From an uncultured Eubacteriales bacterium (GTDB lineage: Bacteria > Bacillota > Clostridia > Christensenellales > Borkfalkiaceae): a stretch of 30,559 nucleotides of DNA. The stretch is from contig URHP01000012.1 in NCBI GenBank assembly GCA_900547645.1, forward strand, positions 1-30,559. Direction: 5' to 3'. How positions within the stretch are numbered: position 1 is the first letter of the stretch; the number at the start of each line of letters is the position of its first letter. This document shows, piece by piece, positions 5,543 to 12,058 of the stretch. Position numbers and translations under genes: made by a program. A model generated the notes under the pieces. The model was not told where the DNA came from. It made no database searches and saw only the letters and a program-made list of their open reading frames with translations.

Positions 5543-7067
5543 GATGAAAAGGATCCCGATCCTTTCCTATCTCTGTTATCTTCTCGTCGTGAGCATTCTG
5601 TTCACGGGCGTTACTTTTTCGCGCTATACAACCGCTACAAGCGGCGATCTCGGCGCGGCGGTCACGCCTTTTGTTGCATCCTATGAGATCAATGATATTT
5701 CGTCCAACACCTATACGAACGCCAATTTCTGGCTGAACAACAAAAATCAGCAGGGGACGCCGCGAACGGTGCGCTTTACGCTGCGCAATTATGAGCGCGG
5801 AGAAGACGGGCAGCCCGTCCGCATCAGCGCGCTGAAGCTCAAAGCGACGCTCCGCCTGTATCTGCCCGCCGAGTTTGCGGATAACCTTGTGCTGCAGGTG
5901 ACGGGCGGGAACGGCGAAACTGCTGTTACGCCGCAGATCGTCCTCGGCAATCTCATTTATCAGGTCAACGACGGCGGCACGGGCGATTACACTTATGCGG
6001 AAGACGCGCAGGGGAACCGGATCTATGCGCAGTATCCCGCAGCGGGCGCCGCCGTGCGCGAGAGCGGGCGTTTTCCCGATTACAGCGCCCGCGCGGGCGC
6101 TGCGCCCGAGCGTTACGCCATGCAGGGCGGGATCGCGGACGGAAGCGGGACCGTCACCGCAGAGGGCGCATACAGCAAGATCACGATCGCCGCATCAAAA
6201 CAAAAGATGCAGTATTCGGTCGGGTTCCGCCGTGAGCGCGGGCAGGGCGCGGGTTCTGAGATCTATTCTCAGCTCTATCTCGATCTGGAAAAGGAGATCC
6301 CATTCTATACGATCGACATCGATCTTTCTGGGGAAGCGCTTGAAGACGCCTTCGATCTTGATTTCGACCGTGCGGGAGTTCCGCAGGAAAAGCAGTTTGT
6401 TCTCTATCTGACGCTTGCCGAAAATATCCGCAGCGAGGATTACAATTACGACTGGGTGCGTCAGGACGATCAGGCTTCGCAGGGCAAGCCGGAATCGCTC
6501 GATCATTTGCTGACGGCGCCCGGGGCCGATTCCGACGAAAGCGTCTATATCTTTAACGGTGCGCAGGTCACGGGCTATCACTTCGATGCCAGTGCCGCTA
6601 CCGTGAATGCCGATCTTTCGCCGCGGAATACGGATACGCAGATCCGTGTGCAGAAGACGTACGGTCGGGATGCGGACGGCAACTATAACGGAAATAATCC
6701 CGTATCGTTTTCGCATGTCGCGCCCATCAGTGAAACGACCGTAAACTATGTTCATGCGATCGGAACATTTTACCGGGCGAATGAAACGGGGGACGGCGTA
6801 GCGGAAGCAGTCCTCCCGGCGGTTCCGCAGATCGGCGATTATCAGTCGCTGTACGGTGTATGCACCAATCTGGACGGAAAACAGGGAGAAGACGGCTATT
6901 ATCTGATTTCTCTGGCGGGGATCACGGACAATGCGTTCTGGATCCGTCACCATGAAGGCGGGGCAGAACGTGAGCTTTCAATTTCGTATTCGCTCAGCAA
7001 AAGTTATTTCGCGCAACTCGGCGTTGTCTTTACGCAGGCATCGTCAACGGGAGGGAACGGCGTATGA
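5511..7067 (+). CDS. Secreted surface protein with SipW-type leader
   Basis: A 518-aa protein without a family I can name. A basic start (KTRKTKTNKMKR) precedes a hydrophobic segment at residues 14-36 and the junction VTFSRYTTATSGD, closely matching the leaders of the other two island exports. The mature part begins with strand-like sequence (VTPFVASYEINDI), then TVRFTLRNYERG and LKLKATLRLYLP, suggesting beta-sandwich modules. It is rich in Gly, Asp, Tyr and Thr, with almost no cysteine outside the leader. There is no LPXTG motif or C-terminal anchor. The ATG at 5511 follows CAGGA and lies inside the end of the second SipW gene. The stop overlaps the next start (ATGA at 7064-7067). It may be a fibre subunit or an adaptor for the beta-helix protein. 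Confidence 0.72.
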   Translation: MNKTRKTKTNKMKRIPILSYLCYLLVVSILFTGVTFSRYTTATSGDLGAAVTPFVASYEINDISSNTYTNANFWLNNKNQQGTPRTVRFTLRNYERGEDGQPVRISALKLKATLRLYLPAEFADNLVLQVTGGNGETAVTPQIVLGNLIYQVNDGGTGDYTYAEDAQGNRIYAQYPAAGAAVRESGRFPDYSARAGAAPERYAMQGGIADGSGTVTAEGAYSKITIAASKQKMQYSVGFRRERGQGAGSEIYSQLYLDLEKEIPFYTIDIDLSGEALEDAFDLDFDRAGVPQEKQFVLYLTLAENIRSEDYNYDWVRQDDQASQGKPESLDHLLTAPGADSDESVYIFNGAQVTGYHFDASAATVNADLSPRNTDTQIRVQKTYGRDADGNYNGNNPVSFSHVAPISETTVNYVHAIGTFYRANETGDGVAEAVLPAVPQIGDYQSLYGVCTNLDGKQGEDGYYLISLAGITDNAFWIRHHEGGAERELSISYSLSKSYFAQLGVVFTQASSTGGNGV

Positions 7068-10000
7068 CAAATAAGCGCAGCATGATCCTCGGGATCCTTC
7101 TTTTGCTGGTCATTGTTACGTTGATGACCTTCTCGCTGACGTATGCGCGCTATTCCGATGAAGTGGAGCCGGACGGCGTGATTTCGGGCGATCTGGAGTA
7201 TATTGTTTCCAACGAAGTCGAAATCAAGTCGGTGGATGAGTTTTTTGCGGCGATCGAGAACGGCTATACCAATATCAAGATTGATGACAGTGTCGATAAT
7301 CCGCTCATCATCACGGGCGGCGTGTCCGATGTCAATTCCGATCTGACCATCGACCTCAACGGGCATGAGCTGCAGCGTAATAACCGCGAACCCGTGCTCA
7401 ACGTCACGAACGGCGTCCGTCTTACCATCATTGACAGTAAGGGCGGCGGTGGGTTTTACAATCCTGTCGGCAGCGTTCTGCGCATCAGCGGCGGCACGCT
7501 CACCGTTGCGGCAGGGATCTTTGAAAGCGGTCCCCGCACGGGATATGCCTATACGGAACCGGGCGCGGGAGAGGTCGCCACGCGCTTCCGGAGCGAATAT
7601 GCCGCGGGCTCCGGAAACAGTTGGTCTACGCCGGCGGGTGCGCAGATCGCGGGTGTAAATTCCGTGATTTACTATGCGGCAAATCTCGAGGACGGAACGT
7701 ATACGGAGCAAGGATCCGTCTCCATGCCCGTCATTCAGCCCAATATTTCGCAAGCGACCGTGACAGGGGAAGACGGGCAGTTGGTCCGCCGCGTCAACGG
7801 CAATATGTATTTCGATCGTTCGGCGGGTACCCCCGCTGGGCTTTCCGGCGATACCTATCTTTATTTTACGATCGCGGGCGCCAATGTGGAGAACGCCAAC
7901 ATGGCGGCGACGGACAAGAGCGCAGATTTTTACTATACCTATTATGTGACGGAAAATGCGGGCGGTACCGCCTATGTGTATGCGGCAGATCAGACGTCGG
8001 CGCCCGATCCTGAAAACGGGCGTTATCTCGTCACCGTGTACGGATATGAGGACGTCAAAGAGAGTGCCAATCCCGATTCGGAGGCAATTTCTCTGCCGAC
8101 CGTGCCGCCCGAATATGCCGCCATTCAGATGAACAGCGGCAATCTCTATGTGCGCGGCGGCAGGTATACTTCGTATTTCGGCGAGGAAAACACCTATTGC
8201 GTGCAGGCAACGGGCGGCTATATGGCGGTCGAGCAGGGCGGATTCGAAGCGCTCGGCAGCGGCGTCTGCGTGGGCATTGCCTATGAACAGACGGAGGACG
8301 GCGACTATCTGCGCGTCGCCGACGGCAGTTTTTATTCACAGGTCGGCGACACCATCCGTGTGTCGAACGGCCGCATGGAAGTTGCGGGCGGTTCGTTTGA
8401 AAAGGAAACGGAAAATCTCAGCGGAACGCATGCACTCGGCGCCAACGGCGCAGCGATCCGGATCAGCGGCGGCATTCTGGAGATGAACGGAAGGGAAGAA
8501 ATCACGTTTGATCTGACGGGATCGTATATGTACGGAATCCTGTCCGAAGCCTCGGCAGACGATACGGCATCTTCTGCGACGGTGAGCAATGCGTCATTTA
8601 CATTCAACGAAAATATCGGCAACGGTCAGTACGGAACGCATAACTACGGCATCTATTCCGTGGGAAATCTGACGTGCAACGATGTGTCTTTTACGGTCAA
8701 CGGCGGATATTCCTCGGGGATCCTTGCCACGGGCGGGAAGGTGCAGATCGGCGGCAGTGCGTTTCACTGTATTGTCAATTGCCATGACGAGGCGCTGTCA
8801 AGCACGGCGATCAGCGCCGAGGGCGGCGAAGTCGTCATTGCAAGTGCGCAAACTGCGATTGAAACGGACGGACTTGGGATCACTTCACGCGCACCTGTAG
8901 GTTCGTTGTTGAGTGAAGGTTCAAAAATTTCTTTGGAAGGAGAGGTCACGTTGACTTCTTTCCGCGGCACGGCAATATATATGAGCGGCGGATCGCTGAC
9001 CGTCAGCGGAACGGCAGATATTACAAGTACAATTAAAGGGAATGCATGGGTGGCGCCTCCCGACCTGGCGTTTGGAAGTCCCGTCGGAGAACCGATCGCA
9101 GAGATCTATAACGGAATTTATCTGCAGGGCGGCTCTCTTGACGCCTCGCAGGGGACACTGAATGTCCGCCATGAAGGAATGATGCTTGTTAATGAAGATA
9201 TTAATAGCGAAAACGATCAAAAAAATTATGATTATCGTTATGCGCCGCGGAGCTTTGCGCTTCGTGTTGAGAGTGGCGGAGTGACGATTACAAAGGGGGA
9301 GATCACAAATTCGATCGGTGGCGGTGTGTATGTTTCGGGAGGAGATGTCATTTTGGGAACAAATGGCGGAAACAATGAAGACTTGCAAATTTCTACCACA
9401 GGAAACAGCACATATACTACTTATAGAAATGGCGGTATCATACAATATACAATTGCTGGTCAGGACGGTAACTGGACTTATCGAGTCAGTCGCGACGGTG
9501 GTTCCGCCTTGGATGTGAATGGCGGTAGTTTAACTGTATATAGTGGCACATATTCAGCGAAGCAGGGAAACGGCATTATTGTACGTGGCGGCGATGCGAA
9601 AATTTATAACGGTGAATTTATCGGAACAGATGCATATGTGCATACCTATGATAGCGGCGAGGAAAGCCCCGTTTCAGGTATTGGTGCATCAAATGCATTT
9701 AAGTTGTTCGGTGGAACGGTTCGGATATATGACGGGATATTCAGTGACGATACGAGCAACAATTCTCCGGGCGGGAGCTGTGTGTTTGTAACTGGGTTTG
9801 AAAGTCAGGCGAATGCATATATCTATGGTGGAACATATATGGCGCATGGGCAATCCGGATTCAGTGTCTACGAGAATGTCCATCTTATCTTTGAAGAAAG
9901 AGACTCGGATGAGTTTGGAACAGGCACGAGCGATATTTCTGTTTCCGCCTTTGCTGTCGGAATTGCTATAGAGAATACGACGCATTCCAACGTGATGGTT

Positions 10001-10465
10001 GAAATTCACGGCGGCGAATATCGCAGTACGCATACGTCTGGAAATCGTGACGGAATCTGGTACAGCAATGCAAACGCACAATTAATTATAGCACGGGGAC
10101 GCTTTATTGGAAGTACGCGTTCAGGGATATATTTTGAAGTTGAACCTGCAGCAGAAAAGGTTTCGATTTCAGGAGGAACATTTATTGGGGCTCAACCGGA
10201 TCAGATAAGTTCTGGCTGGTCAGGGCTTGGAACTGATGATTATTGGAGCAACGGGGCAATCAGCACAAGCGGCTCATTTACGGGAAATATTTTTACCGGG
10301 TATAGATATAACGGAAATGTCATTAATTATTCCGATATTTTTTCCGTCAATTCGATCCGTGTGGGCGATGATATTGAAAATATGGATAATAATACGACGG
10401 AACTTGGCGGCGGAACAGTGCATGATGATTTTGCAAGGTATCGAGTGGTATATATTTCCGATTAA
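7064..10465 (+). CDS. Large beta-helix surface protein (adhesin-like) with SipW-type leader
   Basis: An 1133-aa exported protein. The leader has a hydrophobic segment at residues 8-26 and the junction SLTYARYSDE. After VDEFFAAIENGYTNIKIDDSV, the protein settles into a right-handed beta-helix pattern. Many short rungs of the kind GG-(S/T)-L-x-V-x-x-G-x-(F/Y) recur from about residue 135 to the end (SGGTLTVAAGIF, NGGSLTVYSGTY, FGGTVRIYDGIF, SGGTFIG), as in pectate-lyase-like and polymorphic surface proteins. There is no catalytic signature, LPXTG signal or C-terminal membrane segment, so attachment is probably through partner proteins. The last third is visibly more AT-rich than the start. Sample blocks give 23 of 60 G+C at 9421-9480 and 40 of 60 at 7441-7500, which suggests a transferred or recombined tip. 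It is the last gene before a terminator. Confidence 0.82.
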   Translation: MTNKRSMILGILLLLVIVTLMTFSLTYARYSDEVEPDGVISGDLEYIVSNEVEIKSVDEFFAAIENGYTNIKIDDSVDNPLIITGGVSDVNSDLTIDLNGHELQRNNREPVLNVTNGVRLTIIDSKGGGGFYNPVGSVLRISGGTLTVAAGIFESGPRTGYAYTEPGAGEVATRFRSEYAAGSGNSWSTPAGAQIAGVNSVIYYAANLEDGTYTEQGSVSMPVIQPNISQATVTGEDGQLVRRVNGNMYFDRSAGTPAGLSGDTYLYFTIAGANVENANMAATDKSADFYYTYYVTENAGGTAYVYAADQTSAPDPENGRYLVTVYGYEDVKESANPDSEAISLPTVPPEYAAIQMNSGNLYVRGGRYTSYFGEENTYCVQATGGYMAVEQGGFEALGSGVCVGIAYEQTEDGDYLRVADGSFYSQVGDTIRVSNGRMEVAGGSFEKETENLSGTHALGANGAAIRISGGILEMNGREEITFDLTGSYMYGILSEASADDTASSATVSNASFTFNENIGNGQYGTHNYGIYSVGNLTCNDVSFTVNGGYSSGILATGGKVQIGGSAFHCIVNCHDEALSSTAISAEGGEVVIASAQTAIETDGLGITSRAPVGSLLSEGSKISLEGEVTLTSFRGTAIYMSGGSLTVSGTADITSTIKGNAWVAPPDLAFGSPVGEPIAEIYNGIYLQGGSLDASQGTLNVRHEGMMLVNEDINSENDQKNYDYRYAPRSFALRVESGGVTITKGEITNSIGGGVYVSGGDVILGTNGGNNEDLQISTTGNSTYTTYRNGGIIQYTIAGQDGNWTYRVSRDGGSALDVNGGSLTVYSGTYSAKQGNGIIVRGGDAKIYNGEFIGTDAYVHTYDSGEESPVSGIGASNAFKLFGGTVRIYDGIFSDDTSNNSPGGSCVFVTGFESQANAYIYGGTYMAHGQSGFSVYENVHLIFEERDSDEFGTGTSDISVSAFAVGIAIENTTHSNVMVEIHGGEYRSTHTSGNRDGIWYSNANAQLIIARGRFIGSTRSGIYFEVEPAAEKVSISGGTFIGAQPDQISSGWSGLGTDDYWSNGAISTSGSFTGNIFTGYRYNGNVINYSDIFSVNSIRVGDDIENMDNNTTELGGGTVHDDFARYRVVYISD

Positions 10466-10493
10466 CTTACATGAAAGTATTGATAAAATTTTT

Positions 10494-10528
10494 AGAAGGG
10501 GTGCACATCAGTGCATCCTTTCTTTAAA
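10494..10528 (+). terminator. Terminator closing the surface-protein island
   Basis: A 13-bp stem with two G-T pairs runs from 10494-10506 to 10511-10523 around an ATCA loop, followed by TTAAAAAGTTTT. It lies 28 bases after the beta-helix stop and separates the island from sigG. Confidence 0.7.
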
Positions 10529-10556
10529 AAGTTTTCTCACGAAAATATTTAGAAGA

Positions 10557-10585
10557 GTATGTTTTTCAGAAAGTCGCGCATACTT
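10557..10585 (+). promoter_or_regulatory. Candidate forespore-type (sigma-F/G) promoter for sigG
   Basis: GTATG (10557-10561) and CATACTT (10579-10585) are 17 bases apart, near the Bacillus forespore pattern of GYATR then CATnnTA. In Bacillus, sigG is transcribed by sigma-F with sigma-G amplification. No sigma-A-type promoter is evident here. The match is short and could be chance. Confidence 0.35.
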
Positions 10586-10627
10586 CATCCGCAAAGATAC
10601 GCGGGCATTCCGCGCAAGGAGGTGTGT

Positions 10628-11398
10628 ATGCTGCAAAAAGTCTATATCTGCGGAGTAGACACGGCGGGGCTTCCGAAACTCTCTCATAAAGAGAACGAAG
10701 AACTCATGCGCCGTCTGAAGGCGGGCGACGAAAAGGCGCGCGAAAAGTTTATTGTCGGAAATATGCGCCTTGTGCTGTCGCTGGTCAAACGATTCTGGGC
10801 GAAGAATGCCAACGCGGACGACGTGTTTCAAGCGGGCTGCGTGGGACTCATCAAAGCGATCGACGGATTCGATCTTTCCTTTAACGTCAAATTTTCCACT
10901 TATGCCGTTCCGATGATCCTTGGGGAAATCAAGCGATATCTGCGCGACGGCAATTCGCTGCGTGTCTCGCGTTCCATCCGCGACGCGGCATACCGCATTC
11001 TAAAGGTCCGCGAAAGCCTGGAAGAACGGGATGAAGAAGCGACCATCGAACGCATCGCCGAGGTGATGCAGGTTCAGGAACGGGAAGTCGTCTATGCGCT
11101 GGATGCGATCTCCGATCCCGTTTCCCTGTACGAACCGGTCTACAATAAATCGGGCGATACCCTGCAGCTTCTCGATCAACTCTTTGATGAGACGCAGAGT
11201 GAAGAACTTTGGACGGAACGCGTTGCCTTGAAGGATGCAATTTCTCGTCTTGCCGAACGCGAACGCAAAATTCTGACGCTTCGCTATTATGAGGGAAAGA
11301 CGCAGACGGAGATCTCTGCGGAAGTGGGGATCTCGCAGGCACAGGTTTCTCGCCTTGAAAAGAATGCCATCGGAGCCTTGCGAAAAGAAATCTCCTGA
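10628..11398 (+). CDS. sigG: RNA polymerase sporulation sigma factor SigG
   Basis: This is the late forespore sigma factor. The 256-aa product starts VYICGVDTAGLPKLS, the N-terminal signature of SigG (EICGVDT in Bacillus). Region 2 is clear in MRLVLSLVKRF, DDVFQAGCVGLIKAIDGFDLS and FSTYAVPMILGEIKRYLRD. Region 3 contains DAISDPVSLYEPVYN, and region 4 carries KTQTEISAEVGISQAQVSRLEK. The length is close to the Bacillus protein (260 aa). The start at 10628 is fixed by AAGGAGGTG at 10616-10624; an in-frame ATG at 10559 would add 23 unrelated residues. sigG normally follows sigE directly; here the island precedes it. The downstream ylmC-like gene preserves the rest of the usual order. Confidence 0.95.
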   Translation: MLQKVYICGVDTAGLPKLSHKENEELMRRLKAGDEKAREKFIVGNMRLVLSLVKRFWAKNANADDVFQAGCVGLIKAIDGFDLSFNVKFSTYAVPMILGEIKRYLRDGNSLRVSRSIRDAAYRILKVRESLEERDEEATIERIAEVMQVQEREVVYALDAISDPVSLYEPVYNKSGDTLQLLDQLFDETQSEELWTERVALKDAISRLAERERKILTLRYYEGKTQTEISAEVGISQAQVSRLEKNAIGALRKEIS

Positions 11399-11448
11399 AG
11401 GAAGCACACATCTTTTTCCCGTCATGCAGCAGGCGACGCCCGAAAGGG

Positions 11449-11481
11449 TTCCCGCAAAAAGACGAAGTATTTTTGCGGGAA
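11449..11481. repeat. Perfect 12-bp hairpin downstream of sigG
   Basis: TTCCCGCAAAAA (11449-11460) and TTTTTGCGGGAA (11470-11481) form a perfect stem with a 9-base loop. It lies 51 bases after the sigG stop. The T-tract is inside the stem, so termination is uncertain. It may be part of a small palindromic element together with the next repeat. Confidence 0.55.
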
Positions 11482-11488
11482 GCAATTC

Positions 11489-11558
11489 AAGGGGATTCGC
11501 CATGCTGCTCAGTATGACATGTTTTTTCCGTCATTCCGAGCAGCACGAGGAATCCCTT
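11489..11558. repeat. MITE/REP-like imperfect palindrome
   Basis: AAGGGGATTC at 11489 and its imperfect complement ending AATCCCTT at 11558 delimit a roughly 70-base palindrome, with a loop near 11519-11528. The right half (GTCATTCCGAGCAGCACGAG, then GAATCCC) resembles a dispersed intergenic repeat seen in many bacterial genomes, of the form GTCATTCTGAGCG followed by GAATCC. It fills most of the sigG-ylmC gap and contains no gene. Confidence 0.5.
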
Positions 11559-11594
11559 AACACCGTTATCTTGGGCAGTCAGGAACTTTTTGCC

Positions 11595-11611
11595 TTGTAT
11601 GCGCATACAAT
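11595..11611 (+). promoter_or_regulatory. Perfect 16-bp palindrome with sigma-E-like -10 before the ylmC-like gene
   Basis: TTGTATGCGCATACAA at 11595-11610 is its own reverse complement. Its right half plus the next base reads CATACAAT, matching the Bacillus sigma-E -10 consensus. GAACTTT at 11583-11589, 14 bases upstream, matches five of seven positions of the -35 pattern. It ends only 6 bases before the start codon. Confidence 0.35.
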
Positions 11612-11617
11612 GAAAGC

Positions 11618-11947
11618 ATGGAGACGAGTTTTTCCGAACTGCACAGAAAAGAAGCGGTCAACCTGACGGACGGAAAGCGGCTGGGAAGGGTGTGTGACGT
11701 TGTATTTACCTATCCGGAAGGGCGCGTACAGGGCATTGTCGTCCCGGGCGGAAAGGGCTTCCGCTGGGGACGCGCAGAACTGTTCATCGACTTGAAGTGC
11801 GTCAAAAAAATCGGGATCGACGTCGTTTTGGTAGATATTAAGGCGGCGCCGAAACCCGAAAAAAGGGGGAAGTGGGGGGCGCCGCCTCCGCGTGAATCGA
11901 CCTATTCACCGCAATCAGATCGACGGGATTATGGTGATTATGAGTAA
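11618..11947 (+). CDS. ylmC: YlmC/YmxH-family sporulation protein (PRC-barrel)
   Basis: A 109-aa protein with a single PRC-barrel domain over residues 5-75. The family pattern is clear: (S/L)ELHRKEAVNLTDGKRLGRVCDVVF, then GRVQGIVVPGG and GRAELFIDLKCVKKIGIDVVLVD. The tail is Pro/Arg/Asp-rich and probably disordered. In Bacillus and Clostridia such genes lie just downstream of sigG, as here, and are annotated as sporulation-associated; the biochemical role is not established. No Shine-Dalgarno sequence precedes the ATG, and a candidate sigma-E -10 box lies so close that the message could start at or near the ATG. A strong bidirectional terminator lies 84 bases downstream. Confidence 0.85.
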   Translation: METSFSELHRKEAVNLTDGKRLGRVCDVVFTYPEGRVQGIVVPGGKGFRWGRAELFIDLKCVKKIGIDVVLVDIKAAPKPEKRGKWGAPPPRESTYSPQSDRRDYGDYE

Positions 11948-12030
11948 AATTTAGCGATTTTTATGCAAATACATAGTAGTATGTCTGACATAGTATATTG
12001 CATATTGGCTTAAAAATAAGATAAAATCAG

Positions 12031-12058
12031 CCCGTCCGGTTACGGACGGGCGTTTTTT
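12031..12058. terminator. Bidirectional terminator between the ylmC-like and dnaD-like genes
   Basis: CCCGTCCG (12031-12038) and CGGACGGG (12043-12050) form a perfect 8-bp GC stem with a GTTA loop, followed by six Ts at 12053-12058 on the plus strand. On the minus strand the stem is followed by a weaker T-rich stretch. It serves both convergent genes, and the minus-strand stop codon overlaps the T tract. Confidence 0.85.

Noticed and set aside
10559..10627. Upstream ATG extending SigG by 23 residues
   Set aside because: The family start and a near-perfect AAGGAGGTG support 10628; the extra segment is unlike SigG and overlaps the candidate promoter.
866..10627. The island as a prophage or integrative element
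   Set aside because: No integrase, transposase, relaxase, phage gene or clear flanking direct repeats were found, despite the XRE regulator.
11289..11666. 125-aa plus-strand frame across the sigG end and the repeat region
   Set aside because: It is out of frame with sigG and made of translated palindromic repeats.
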